A model generated the notes under the pieces. The model saw only the letters and a list, made by a program, of their open reading frames with translations. It was not told where the DNA came from and did not search any database. This document shows, in pieces, positions 47,899 to 57,623 of a DNA stretch of 64,000 bases. The translations under genes and the position numbers were made by a program. Origin of the DNA: an uncultured SAR86 cluster bacterium (lineage in GTDB: Bacteria > Pseudomonadota > Gammaproteobacteria > Magnimaribacterales > AG-339-G14). The stretch covers positions 1 through 64,000 of the forward strand of contig CACPDB010000006.1 of assembly GCA_902632605.1 (NCBI GenBank), read 5' to 3'. The stretch's first letter is position 1; each line of letters starts with the position of its first letter.

Positions 47899-49038
47899 TT
47901 AACTTATAAAATTATTCAATCTTTCGTAAGCGTTAACAAAATCTTCTTTGAACTCTTGAACGACGTCACTTGCCGAGATGCTTTGGTTCATAAGACCAAC
48001 ACCCTGTCCTACCCAATAAGTTGCAAGATCTTTTGCTCCTTCATGACCTCCAGCAGCTAACTTATTAACTTTTTGCAAAGCTGGCTCTGCGACCATTGGT
48101 TGTAATGGCATCGGCAGGGGTTCCGGAGCGCTATCTGCCTCCCAAGCTTGAGTCCATGGAGTGACTAATTGTCTAGAATGTTTGCCAGTTCTACTTCTTG
48201 ACCTAACCGTTTGGCTTGAATTTGCAGCGACCATTTTTTCTTTAATAACCGGCTCTACTTCTGACTCAATTGTAGTTAACCAAACTGACCCACACCAGGC
48301 TCCTGAAGCTCCCATAGCCATGGCTGCCGCCATTTGCTTACCAGTTACAATTCCACCAGCAGCTAAAATAGGAACATCACCATAAGGTTGAATAGCTTGG
48401 TGAACCTCTGGAATTAAAACCATGGTGGAGACACTTCCACAGTGTCCTCCTGCCTCAGTTCCAGAAACAACTAAAATATCAACTCCTGCTTTAACTTGGT
48501 TAATCGCATGTTCTGCGGTACCCAATAATGCAGCAACTTTGCAGTTATTATCCTTGCCCATTTGAATCATCCAGTCTGGCGGGACGCCAAGTGCATTGGC
48601 AATGATTTTAATTGGGTGTTTAAAGGCAACATCTAAAAGTGCTTTAGCTCCATCAGATTGTGTATTTTGAGCAAAGCCTGATCCGCCAGTATCTATTTCT
48701 CTTAATTCTGGAGCATCAATACCGTGATTTTCCAAAACATCTGTTCTGAAATCTGCGTATTCTTGAGGAATCATTTTTGCAAGCTTGTCAGCATCAAATT
48801 TTTCATCTTTTCCAACCATTTTGTTTGGAATCAATACATCTACTCCATATGGTTTTCCATCAATGTGCTCGTCAATCCACTTCAATTCTTTTTCTAATTG
48901 TTCTGGAGACATGCCAACTGCACCTAAGACTCCACAACCTCCTGCTTTGGAAACTGCTACAACAACATCTCTGCAATGTGTAAATGCCACGAGAGGAAAC
49001 TCTATATCTAACATTTCGCAAATTCTTGAATTCATCAT
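47899..49038 (-). CDS. Nitronate monooxygenase / 2-nitropropane dioxygenase family protein
   Basis: 'EFPLVAFTHCRDVVVAVSKAGGCGVLGAVGMSPEQLE', 'VSGTEAGGHCGSVSTMVLIPEV', 'PILAAGGIVTGKQMAAAMAMGASGAWCGSVWL'. Confidence 0.92.
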   Translation of the reverse strand: MMNSRICEMLDIEFPLVAFTHCRDVVVAVSKAGGCGVLGAVGMSPEQLEKELKWIDEHIDGKPYGVDVLIPNKMVGKDEKFDADKLAKMIPQEYADFRTDVLENHGIDAPELREIDTGGSGFAQNTQSDGAKALLDVAFKHPIKIIANALGVPPDWMIQMGKDNNCKVAALLGTAEHAINQVKAGVDILVVSGTEAGGHCGSVSTMVLIPEVHQAIQPYGDVPILAAGGIVTGKQMAAAMAMGASGAWCGSVWLTTIESEVEPVIKEKMVAANSSQTVRSRSRTGKHSRQLVTPWTQAWEADSAPEPLPMPLQPMVAEPALQKVNKLAAGGHEGAKDLATYWVGQGVGLMNQSISASDVVQEFKEDFVNAYERLNNFIS

Positions 49039-49117
49039 TTTTATACCTCTTTATTTCTAATCATTAATATCTTCTAAATTTCAATTCAAATCAAGATTTT
49101 TGTATTAAAATTTATGA

Positions 49118-49987
49118 ATGCCTAACAAAACTACTATTCCTGCATCTTTTATTGTCCTATTGCTTTCAACACTGATAGCTTTTGCCGCCAATCAAGGGAG
49201 TGTTTCAATATCAAACGTCCCGCTTTTTGGATTTGTAGTATTACTGATTTTTGTAATTCAATGGCTTGTATTCATTCCGTCTTTCATTAACAGAACAGAA
49301 CATTTTTTTGATTTAACCGGTTCGCTTACTTTTATGTCAGCTTCCCTTTTTACTCTTATGGCAATCCCCGAAATATATTTAAGGGATATCGTAATCACGT
49401 TGTTAGTTGTTGTCTGGGCTACCAGACTAGGTTCCTTTTTGTTTTTTCGAGTAAGAAAAGATGGAGGTGATGGAAGATTTGACATTATGAAAACCAAATT
49501 TTGGTGGTTTTTAATGACTTGGAATATTCAAGGAATGTGGGTATTTTTATCTTTAGCGGCTGGACTTGCTGCAATGACCTCGCAAAATAAGATTGAGGCG
49601 GATATCTTCTTGGTATTGGGTACCTTGATTTGGATTTTGGGTTTCTCTGTAGAAGTTATTGCAGATAATCAAAAATCCAAATTTAGATCTAATCCAGAAA
49701 ATAAAGACAAATTTATTACAACAGGAATTTGGTCCTGGTCTAGGCATCCAAATTACTTTGGTGAAATTCTTTTGTGGATTGGGATTACAGTAATAGCTTT
49801 ACCAGTTCTTCAGGGCTGGCAATTTATAACGCTCATCTCTCCAATCTTTATTATTATCCTTTTAACTCAAATTAGTGGAGTGAGATTACTAGAACTTAGA
49901 GGAAAGAAGAAATGGGGAGATAATGAGGAATACAAAAACTACATAAAAAAAACTTCGGTTTTAATTCCTTTACCCCCTAAAAATTAA
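49118..49987 (+). CDS. DUF1295 / steroid-5-alpha-reductase-like membrane protein
   Basis: 'WATRLGSFLFFRV', 'TTGIWSWSRHPNYFGEILLWIG'. Confidence 0.92.
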   Translation: MPNKTTIPASFIVLLLSTLIAFAANQGSVSISNVPLFGFVVLLIFVIQWLVFIPSFINRTEHFFDLTGSLTFMSASLFTLMAIPEIYLRDIVITLLVVVWATRLGSFLFFRVRKDGGDGRFDIMKTKFWWFLMTWNIQGMWVFLSLAAGLAAMTSQNKIEADIFLVLGTLIWILGFSVEVIADNQKSKFRSNPENKDKFITTGIWSWSRHPNYFGEILLWIGITVIALPVLQGWQFITLISPIFIIILLTQISGVRLLELRGKKKWGDNEEYKNYIKKTSVLIPLPPKN

Positions 49988-49999
49988 GAATTAATTCCA

Positions 50000-50428
50000 T
50001 TATATTTGATAAGTTAGGCCGGCTGCTTCTACTCCAGCAATTGCACAGATTTCATCGCGGTCAGGCAAATCTCCTGAAACTCCAACGGCGCCAATTACTT
50101 CATCACCATTCTTGATCATTATTCCTCCAGGAGAAGGTGCTATTTTATTTCCAGATATAGCTCTGGCCGCATTAAAAAAATGAGTTTGTTCAGGTTGAGC
50201 GCCATAAAGATTTCTGATTGCTCTACTCGAAAAACCAATTCCAACACAGCCCCATGCTTTAGCAAATGCTATATCGGGTCTAATAAGAGCTGAATTATCT
50301 TCCATTGCTGAACTAACTAATACTCCTCGAGTATCAAGAACTGCAATTGTTATTGGCATCATATTCTCTTCTCTAGCTTTTTTTAAACAACCTTCAACTA
50401 TTTTTTGTGCATCTTTAAGGGTAATCAT
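50000..50428 (-). CDS. GlcG/HbpS family (DUF336) heme-binding-like protein
   Basis: 'ITIAVLDTRGVLVSSAMED', 'PSPGGIMIKNGDEVIGAVGVSGDLPDRDEICAIAGVEAAGL'. Confidence 0.9.
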   Translation of the reverse strand: MITLKDAQKIVEGCLKKAREENMMPITIAVLDTRGVLVSSAMEDNSALIRPDIAFAKAWGCVGIGFSSRAIRNLYGAQPEQTHFFNAARAISGNKIAPSPGGIMIKNGDEVIGAVGVSGDLPDRDEICAIAGVEAAGLTYQI

Positions 50429-50455
50429 ATTTATCTCCTAAATTAAAAAATTACA

Positions 50456-51088
50456 TTATTTCTCTTCAAACTTATAAGACTTAGATCTTTTAAAGGCCTC
50501 TCTTTCAAAAAGCATGTCCGTGTATCTCTTAATATTAGGTTTGAATGCTTGATCTATTCCAAGTGATTCAGCGACAACAAAAGCATAACTCACACAGATA
50601 TCTGCAATCGTAAAGCGATTTGAACATAAGAATTCTCTATCTTTTAAAGTTGTCTCTAATAATTTACACCTTGATACAAACCATCTGCTGTAACCATCTA
50701 CAGCAGCATCCGCAACGCCTGGCTCTTGAAGTTTGTATCTAAGAACAACTGTCTGTGGAAAAGTTAAAGTCGCATCGGAGTGGAAAAGCCAATTTAAGTA
50801 AGCTGGATAGTCAGGCTCATCTGGCATAACTCTTAAATCGGTCGGGCCATATTTCTCAACTAAATATTGAGACATCGCAACAGATTCGGTCATTTTTACA
50901 TCGCCATCTATCAAATAAGGAATGGTTCCTAGCATGTTGATATTCAAATACTCTTTCATGAACATCCGAGGTGGAAAAGGCATCATTTCTAGCTCGTAAT
51001 CTATGCCCATTTCTTCAGCAGTCCAAATTGGCCTCATTGCTCTTGAGGCTTCGGTTCCCCAAATCTTTATCATTTTCTTTTCTCCCAA
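50456..51088 (-). CDS. Glutathione S-transferase family protein
   Basis: 'KIWGTEASRAMRPIWTAEEMGIDYELEMM', 'IPYLIDGDVKMTESVAMSQYLVEKYG', 'FTIADICVSYAF'; start likely MIKIWG. Confidence 0.9.
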   Translation of the reverse strand: MGEKKMIKIWGTEASRAMRPIWTAEEMGIDYELEMMPFPPRMFMKEYLNINMLGTIPYLIDGDVKMTESVAMSQYLVEKYGPTDLRVMPDEPDYPAYLNWLFHSDATLTFPQTVVLRYKLQEPGVADAAVDGYSRWFVSRCKLLETTLKDREFLCSNRFTIADICVSYAFVVAESLGIDQAFKPNIKRYTDMLFEREAFKRSKSYKFEEK

Positions 51089-51143
51089 TATGATTTAGCC
51101 TTATATACTAAATTTTTAAACAACATTTATTATAGGAGAAAAC

Positions 51144-51431
51144 ATGATAGGAGTACTTGTTAAATTAAATATAAAAGAAGGTAGTGAAAAAGACTTCGAA
51201 GAAAATATGCTGAAACTTGTAGAAGCAACAAACGCAAATGAACCTGGTGTTTTCTACTATGGTCTATTAAAAACAGATAATCCTCAAACTTACCAAATGA
51301 TAGAGATATATAAAGATGCCGAAAGTCATGCTCATCATTCTCAAACTGAACACTTTAAAACTTTAGGTGGAGCACTGGCGCCATTTCTTGCTGGAGCACC
51401 AGAAATTACTGTTCACGAGGAAATAAAATAG
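51144..51431 (+). CDS. Putative quinol monooxygenase (ABM domain)
   Basis: 'MIGVLVKLNIKEGSEKDFEENMLKLVEATNANEPGVFYYGLLKTDNPQTYQMIEIYKDAESHAHHSQTEHFK'. Confidence 0.9.
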   Translation: MIGVLVKLNIKEGSEKDFEENMLKLVEATNANEPGVFYYGLLKTDNPQTYQMIEIYKDAESHAHHSQTEHFKTLGGALAPFLAGAPEITVHEEIK

Positions 51432-52483
51432 CCCTAAAAGAAAATTATTTAAGAGCTGTATCAAGCCAAGAAATATCCTTAGATGACGCTCAGCTTAAAT
51501 TAGCTGAGCGTTTGGATGCTTGTTTGCAAGAAATAAATATTGAAAAAGGTTTTTTTAATTTTTTAACTAAAAAAGTACCCCAAAGAATTTATATTCACGG
51601 AGACGTAGGACGAGGAAAGACATTTCTCATGGATATGCTTTTTGAAGAAATTAATCATGAAAAAAAAATTCGGCTGCATTTTCACCGTTTCATGCAAAAT
51701 CTTCATGAGGAGCTTAAAAATTATGAAGGAGCAACAGATCCTTTAAAAAAAATAGTTAAAGATTTATCAAAAAAATACGAATGTCTTTGTTTCGATGAAT
51801 TTTACGTAGAAGATATTGCAGATGCCATGCTGCTGGGGAAATTTATGACTGAACTTTTTAAATCAGATTTATCTTTTTTTGCAACTTCAAATATAGCTCC
51901 AATCAATCTATATGAAGGAGGATTACAGAGAAAGTTATTCCTGCCAGCTATAAAAGCCATTGAAACTGCTTGTGAAATATATCATTTAGATTCTAATGTT
52001 GATTTTAGATTAAGAGCTTTAGAAAAAAGTGGAAGTTACTTTTATCCATCCGATAAAAATATTAAGATCATTGAAGAGATTTTCAATGAAATTACGCAGA
52101 ATAAAAAAGCCAAGGACAGTTTTATAACAATAAACAATAGAAAAATTGATATCTTGGCCTTTTCTAAAGGAGTCTTGTGGGTTAATTTTTTACAAATCTG
52201 TTCTTCTCCAAGAAGTGCTGCAGATTACATTGAAATTTCAAAAGAGTTTCATACAGTTATTCTATCCGATGTACCCATCATAAATTCTGATGATGAAGCA
52301 AGACGTTTTATCTCTTTTATCGACGAATGTTATGACAGAAAAGTAAAATTAATCATTTCAGCAGCTGAACTCCCTGAAAAAATTTATGTCAAATCTAGAC
52401 TAGAAGAAAAGTTTAAGAGAACTATTAGCAGAATGACCGAAATGCAGTCTAAAGATTACCTTTCTCAAGCTCATTTGGCTTGA
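51428..52483 (+). CDS. zapE: Cell division ATPase ZapE (AFG1 family); start uncertain
   Basis: Walker A 'GDVGRGKTFLMDM', 'LHFHRFM', 'LCFDEFYVEDIADAMLLG', 'ATSNIAP'; homology-like N-terminus '(I)ALKENYLRAVSSQEISLDDAQLKLAERL' lies upstream of the TTG chosen in the ORF track (51512). Confidence 0.88.
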   Translation: MALKENYLRAVSSQEISLDDAQLKLAERLDACLQEINIEKGFFNFLTKKVPQRIYIHGDVGRGKTFLMDMLFEEINHEKKIRLHFHRFMQNLHEELKNYEGATDPLKKIVKDLSKKYECLCFDEFYVEDIADAMLLGKFMTELFKSDLSFFATSNIAPINLYEGGLQRKLFLPAIKAIETACEIYHLDSNVDFRLRALEKSGSYFYPSDKNIKIIEEIFNEITQNKKAKDSFITINNRKIDILAFSKGVLWVNFLQICSSPRSAADYIEISKEFHTVILSDVPIINSDDEARRFISFIDECYDRKVKLIISAAELPEKIYVKSRLEEKFKRTISRMTEMQSKDYLSQAHLA

Positions 52484-52533
52484 AAATATAAGGATAGACT
52501 CCATATAGAAGGTATAAGTGGTAATATAAAATT

Positions 52534-52866
52534 ATGAAAGATGTAGTTGAAACTAACTTTGCAATTGGACAGGTTGTAAGACATAAACACTTAGACTTTA
52601 GAGGTGTTATTTTTGATGTAGATCCTGAATTTAATAACACTGAAGAATGGTATCAAAGCATACCAGCCCAAATAAGACCAAAAAAAGACCAGCCTTTCTA
52701 TCATGTTTATGCTGAAAACGAGGAGGTTTTTTATACTGCCTATGTTTCTCAACAAAATTTATTAGCAGATAATTCACTTGAACCAGTAGCGCATCCGGAT
52801 GTTCATGAAAACTTCGGTCCATTTGATGGGAAAAAATACGAAATTTTAGAAGTTACCAGGAACTAG
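52534..52866 (+). CDS. hspQ: Heat-shock protein HspQ / hemimethylated-DNA-binding family
   Basis: 'FAIGQVVRHKHLDFRGVIFDVDPEFNNTEEWYQSIP', 'QPFYHVYAENEEVFYTAYVSQQNLL'. Confidence 0.93.
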   Translation: MKDVVETNFAIGQVVRHKHLDFRGVIFDVDPEFNNTEEWYQSIPAQIRPKKDQPFYHVYAENEEVFYTAYVSQQNLLADNSLEPVAHPDVHENFGPFDGKKYEILEVTRN

Positions 52867-54074
52867 GTCTCTTCAGCTAGTAATACGCAAATACAAAACA
52901 AATCCATAGCGTCTGATAGTTCGTCAAGCTCAACTTGAGTAGGAGCTATTCGAATATTTTTATTTTCCAAGTCCTTGCCATAAGGAAAGGTTGCTCCCAA
53001 GGGAGTGAGTTTCAGACCCGCTTCCTCACAAAGCTTGTAAATTTTTGAAGCGTTGCCAGTTAAAGAATCAAAAGAGACAAAATACCCCCCACTAGGTTTG
53101 GTCCACTTTGCTAGGCCATCCGGTAAGGCGTCCAACTTGCCTAAAACAAGATCGAACTTAGGTTTTATTATTTTTGCTAATTTTTGCATATGCTTTGTTA
53201 AAGCTTTCTTTGAGTCAAAAATCCTAGTATGCCTTGCTTGATTTACTTTGTCCGAACCCAGTGAAAATTTAGAAAAATAATCAACAAAGTTTTCCATGTT
53301 GGCTGGTGACAAAGAAATAAATGCTAAACCTGATCCTGCTAATGAGATCTTACTTGTGCTACCGAGCATAATTAATGAATCGTGTGAATTTTTTTCTATA
53401 AATATTTTTTCTATATCGGGTAGTTTTTTTGAGTCATCAAAATCATGAACAGCATACGCATTATCAAAAATAATTTTGAAACCATCTCTTTTAATCTTTG
53501 CCAAAGCTTCTATTTTTTCTTTGGAAAAAATCTCGCCAGTAGGATTAGAATGTTTAGGTACACAAATCATGCCCTTTATAGTTTCATCGGTTTCCAATAA
53601 ATTTTCTATTAAATCTAAATCTGGACCATCCCCTTCTAAGGGGACCGATATCATTTTAATTCCTAATTTTTCTAACATGGCAAAGTGACGGTCGTATCCG
53701 GGAACGGGACACAAAAAAGTAACTTTATCGAGTTCTTTCCAAGCTGTTTGCCCATCGCCATGAAAAATCATGCTTTGCAAATAATGCCCTAGTAAAGTCA
53801 AGCTACTCGTACCATTTACGAAAATATTTGCTGGGTCAGAGTTTAGAACCCAACCACCTAATTTTCTTGCAGAGGGAAGCCCTTCTAAAAGTCCATAATT
53901 TCTTGTATCAACCTTATCTTGGATAAAGTCTCCTTTCATTGCGGTTTCTAAATTATCAGACAAGTCTAGCTGTTCAGGTGAAGGTCTACCCCTAGTCAAG
54001 TCTAAGACTTTTTTGGAATTTTTAAATTTTTCGTATTCTTCTTTTATTTTAGATAGATCGTCGCTTAGATTCAT
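52863..54074 (-). CDS. PLP-dependent class I aminotransferase (MocR-like aminotransferase family)
   Basis: 'LDLTRGRPSPEQLDLS', 'VPKHSNPTGEIFSKE', 'FDNAYAVHDF', 'LGSTSKISLAGSGLAF'. Confidence 0.9.
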   Translation of the reverse strand: MNLSDDLSKIKEEYEKFKNSKKVLDLTRGRPSPEQLDLSDNLETAMKGDFIQDKVDTRNYGLLEGLPSARKLGGWVLNSDPANIFVNGTSSLTLLGHYLQSMIFHGDGQTAWKELDKVTFLCPVPGYDRHFAMLEKLGIKMISVPLEGDGPDLDLIENLLETDETIKGMICVPKHSNPTGEIFSKEKIEALAKIKRDGFKIIFDNAYAVHDFDDSKKLPDIEKIFIEKNSHDSLIMLGSTSKISLAGSGLAFISLSPANMENFVDYFSKFSLGSDKVNQARHTRIFDSKKALTKHMQKLAKIIKPKFDLVLGKLDALPDGLAKWTKPSGGYFVSFDSLTGNASKIYKLCEEAGLKLTPLGATFPYGKDLENKNIRIAPTQVELDELSDAMDLFCICVLLAEET

Positions 54075-54083
54075 AAGATTTAG

Positions 54084-54731
54084 CTATCGAGTAATGATTT
54101 GTAAATTATTTTTTTCTGCATGCTCTTTAAGTCTTTCATCAGGAGATACTACTATAGAATTTTTACATTTTTCTACCAAAGGTAAATCATGAATTGAATC
54201 TGTATAAAAAGTAGCTTCTTCCAAATTTACACTCTTTTTTTTACACCAATCTGAAACATGCGCTAATTTACCTTTGTAAAAATTAGGTTCTCCAATTGTT
54301 TTCCCTGTGATCTTATCTTCTACAAATTCTGTTTTTGTTCCTAAAAACTCTTCTACTTCAAAACAATTAGCAAATCCTTTTACAATAAAATCCAAGGCGC
54401 CTGAAGCTATAAGCACATTATCTTTTTTGTGTTTTTCCAATAACTCGAAAGTTAAACTATCCATTAAGATGTCTTTGGAAGAGTTAATAAAGTTCGCGAC
54501 TAATGAGTCTACTTCATTTTTATTTTTTCCAATTAAGGGATATAAAAGAAAACTCATATAGTCCCTAAAATTTAAATTACCTGAACGGTAATCGTTATCA
54601 AAAGCTTTAATCTTCTTAAGGTAATAATCTTTATCTAACATTCCCTGTTTAACAACGTATTTGGTAAAATGAAATTCACTATCAGTGCATAAAAGAGTGT
54701 CGTCTAAGTCAAAAATTACTAGTTTATTCAT
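54084..54731 (-). CDS. HAD family hydrolase (HAD-IB, phosphoserine-phosphatase-like)
   Basis: 'LVIFDLDDTLLCTDSE', 'IASGALDFIVKGFA', 'FYTDSIHDLPLVEKC'. Confidence 0.9.
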   Translation of the reverse strand: MNKLVIFDLDDTLLCTDSEFHFTKYVVKQGMLDKDYYLKKIKAFDNDYRSGNLNFRDYMSFLLYPLIGKNKNEVDSLVANFINSSKDILMDSLTFELLEKHKKDNVLIASGALDFIVKGFANCFEVEEFLGTKTEFVEDKITGKTIGEPNFYKGKLAHVSDWCKKKSVNLEEATFYTDSIHDLPLVEKCKNSIVVSPDERLKEHAEKNNLQIITR

Positions 54732-55201
54732 TTGCCTATTTGATTTTTAAACTCTATTAAAGCACTTCTATATGCTTCTTTTTTAAAATCTACAACTTGG
54801 TTTAATGGATACCAAAAAGGTACCCAGCTATATTGATCAAATTCAGGAGAATTTTCTTTATTTAAATCTATTTCTCCAGAAATAAGTTTTAATAAGAAGT
54901 ATTTTTGAGCTTGGCCTTTGTACTTTCCGCCAAGAACTCTAGTCCGAAGGTTTTTTGGAATATCGTAATAGATTAGGTCTTTGCTTACGGCTATTATTTC
55001 TACATTATCTTTGTCTAAGCCTACCTCTTCGTTTAACTCTCTATACATAGCACTCTCGATATGTTCGTCTTCATCTACTCCTCCTTGAGGAAATTGCCAA
55101 TTTTCAGTATTTCTTCTTTTACAAAATAAACTCTTCTTTTCTTCGTTAAGGACTATCATTGCAACATTCAAGCGATATCCAGTTTCAATTTTGAAGTTCA
55201 T
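54728..55201 (-). CDS. rppH: RNA pyrophosphohydrolase (Nudix)
   Basis: 'TGYRLNVAMIVLNEEKKSLFCKRRNTENWQFPQGGVDEDEHIESAMYRELNEEVGL'. Confidence 0.93.
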   Translation of the reverse strand: MNFKIETGYRLNVAMIVLNEEKKSLFCKRRNTENWQFPQGGVDEDEHIESAMYRELNEEVGLDKDNVEIIAVSKDLIYYDIPKNLRTRVLGGKYKGQAQKYFLLKLISGEIDLNKENSPEFDQYSWVPFWYPLNQVVDFKKEAYRSALIEFKNQIGK

Positions 55202-55968
55202 TTTATCTTTAACTGGAATTTTTTTGATTCCACTATCTCTCTATCTTCATTAAAAGAAGTTTCCTCTATTTCGGCAGCATCATTTTTATCAACAATTATT
55301 GAGGTTGTTGACCTTGTGCCATAAATATCGGTGGCTATGAATCTATACGGAAATTCCTTTCCATGATTTTCTTTCGTGAAGGCTTCAGAAAATTCTAGTG
55401 GTTTGTTTATAGGCTTTTGCATCATATTAAAAAGATTTTTCCCAGAAATTTCAGAAGATAAGATTTTTTTGAAATCATTTTCAGCGCTTTTTATTTTTTG
55501 TGATTTCTGCTCAATGGGTCTATTCCCTATTGCATATGTTTCTCCTTTAATAAGTTTTTTCTCAAAGCCTCTATTCGAACAAATCAACCCATCAACACCA
55601 TCAAATAAAATCAAATTAAAACCTTGATAATTCAGACAATCAATTTCATCTAAATATTCTGATGAAGAATATTTAGATAGGACAAAATCTTTAACTAGAT
55701 CTCCTCTACTTGCTAAGTCTTCTAGAGATTTTTTTTGAGTGCTCAACGAAGTAAATTCTCTAACGTTAGTAACAGCAGCAAACTTTCCTTTTTCACTTAA
55801 AGCCATCCATGTTCCATCAAAACTCTTGTCTTTGCCAGCCAAAACTCTAGGACTTGAATCCCACCAATGCATACTTTGTGTTGGTCTTTCATAAAACTCA
55901 TCTCTATTAGAAGTAAGAACCAATTTACAGTCACTTTTTGGATTGAGAGCTAAAACAATTAGGCACAT
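55198..55968 (-). CDS. NRDE/TANGO2 family protein
   Basis: 'MCLIVLAL', 'LTSNRDEFYERPTQSMHWWDSSPRVLAGKDKSFDGTWMALSEKGKFAAVTNVR'. Confidence 0.93.
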   Translation of the reverse strand: MCLIVLALNPKSDCKLVLTSNRDEFYERPTQSMHWWDSSPRVLAGKDKSFDGTWMALSEKGKFAAVTNVREFTSLSTQKKSLEDLASRGDLVKDFVLSKYSSSEYLDEIDCLNYQGFNLILFDGVDGLICSNRGFEKKLIKGETYAIGNRPIEQKSQKIKSAENDFKKILSSEISGKNLFNMMQKPINKPLEFSEAFTKENHGKEFPYRFIATDIYGTRSTTSIIVDKNDAAEIEETSFNEDREIVESKKFQLKIK

Positions 55969-56022
55969 AAAAAAGGAAAAAGTTTATCAGACTGTTTTAA
56001 TAAGGGATAATCATACTTCTAC

Positions 56023-56823
56023 ATGTTTGAATTTTTTCTAGGCTTAGTTTTATTAGGCATTCTGGCCGGTCTTTTATCTGGTTTCTTTGGAATTGGGAGT
56101 GGAGTTATCTTAGTTCCTGCCTATGTCTTTTTATTCAATTTATTAGATTTACCTCCAGAAGTAATTCCAATTTTAGCTACTGGAACGTCTATGACCACTA
56201 TGGCTATAACCATTCCAATAGCTGCTTATATTCATTTTAAAAATAATAATGTCGAGTTGGATATTGTTAAAAAAATGTTTTGGATGGCATTTGCTATGAC
56301 TTTATTTGGAAGGTATTTAGCGCTATTTATAGAAAGTTCAACTCTTCAAATTATCATTGCTGTATCTTTAATTTTGGCAGCTCTTCAGATAGCTTTTGAC
56401 TTTTCCCCAAAGTCAAAAAATATCCGGAAAAGTTCTCTCGAATTAATTGTCGTTGCGGGATTGTTGGGATTAGTCACTTCTTTCGTTGGAATTGGTGGAG
56501 GAATTCTTATGGTTCCATATTTCTTATATAAAGGAATAGATCCTCATAAGGCAATTGGTACTTCTTCTTTGATGGGCTTTGCCCTAGCATTATCTGGAGC
56601 ACTAGGGGCTTTATTGTTTGCGCCTGTTGCATCAAAAGACATTGAATTTTTTATAGGTTCAGCATTTTTGCCAGCAGTTATAGTAACAGGGTTGTCCAGT
56701 ATTTACTTCGCTAGACTTGGGGCTAATCTTTCTGCTAAAACTGATAGCAGGTATCTTAAGTTAGCTTTCTCTATTCTTATAATAATCGCAGCTTTAAGAG
56801 TCTTTTACATTACCTTTGTATGA
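56023..56823 (+). CDS. Sulfite exporter TauE/SafE family protein
   Basis: 'GLLSGFFGIGSGVILVPAYVFLF', 'VTSFVGIGGGILMVPYFLYKGIDPHKAIGTSSLMGF'. Confidence 0.93.
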   Translation: MFEFFLGLVLLGILAGLLSGFFGIGSGVILVPAYVFLFNLLDLPPEVIPILATGTSMTTMAITIPIAAYIHFKNNNVELDIVKKMFWMAFAMTLFGRYLALFIESSTLQIIIAVSLILAALQIAFDFSPKSKNIRKSSLELIVVAGLLGLVTSFVGIGGGILMVPYFLYKGIDPHKAIGTSSLMGFALALSGALGALLFAPVASKDIEFFIGSAFLPAVIVTGLSSIYFARLGANLSAKTDSRYLKLAFSILIIIAALRVFYITFV

Positions 56824-57623
56824 TTATTGAAATAGACCCCATAGCATTTTATATACCTCTTCCTTTTTTTGGTTGGTGGCCAATCTATTGGTATGGGATT
56901 TCCTGGTTAGTAGCAATTTTATCAATTAATTACATTGCTAAGCTTAATGCGCCCACTGATGGAGTTATCAATAAAAAGCTTATTGATGACTTTATTTTTT
57001 ATGGTGTTTTAGGAGCCATAATTGGAGGAAGAATTGGCTATATGGTCTTCTATGGGTTGGATAGTCTTATGAGAGACCCTATGACCGTTTTCAAAATTTG
57101 GGAAGGTGGATTGTCCTTTCATGGAGGATTGTTGGGTGTTTTATTTAGTTTTTTAATTTTTTCAAAAAATAGAAATATCTCTTTTTTTAATTTATCAGAC
57201 CATATGGCTATATATCTTCCGTTGGGTTTAGGATCGGTAAGGATTGGTAATTTTTTGGGTGGCGAATTACTTGGCAGACAGACTGAGATGCCTTGGGGAA
57301 TTATTTACTCGAATGACCCCCTTGGTTTAGTCAGACACCCTTCTCAACTCTATCAAGCTTTTTTTGAGGGCGCCTTAATGTTTATTATTTTATTTTTGGC
57401 AGCAAAGAAGGGTCCTCCGAAAATGTTTTTATCAGGATTATTTTTAATTTTGTATGGATCATTTCGAATTATTACAGAGAATTTTAGAACACCTGATGCT
57501 CATATAGGTTTTGATATGTTTGATATTCTGACAAGAGGGCAGCTCTTATCTATTCCAATGGTTATTTTTGGTATAGTTTTGATATATTTAAGTTTGATAA
57601 AAAACAATGAAACAGTATCTTAA
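56820..57623 (+). CDS. lgt: Prolipoprotein diacylglyceryl transferase
   Basis: '[11 protein letters not shown]', '[13 protein letters not shown]', '[20 protein letters not shown]', '[13 protein letters not shown]'. Confidence 0.96.
   Translation: MIIEIDPIAFYIPLPFFGWWPIYWYGISWLVAILSINYIAKLNAPTDGVINKKLIDDFIFYGVLGAIIGGRIGYMVFYGLDSLMRDPMTVFKIWEGGLSFHGGLLGVLFSFLIFSKNRNISFFNLSDHMAIYLPLGLGSVRIGNFLGGELLGRQTEMPWGIIYSNDPLGLVRHPSQLYQAFFEGALMFIILFLAAKKGPPKMFLSGLFLILYGSFRIITENFRTPDAHIGFDMFDILTRGQLLSIPMVIFGIVLIYLSLIKNNETVS

Noticed and set aside
47886-47905. ATAAGTT-T-AACTTAT inverted repeat at the convergent junction of the ABM-like and nitronate monooxygenase genes
   Set aside because: All-weak pairs with a one-base loop and no T-run; too weak to call a terminator.
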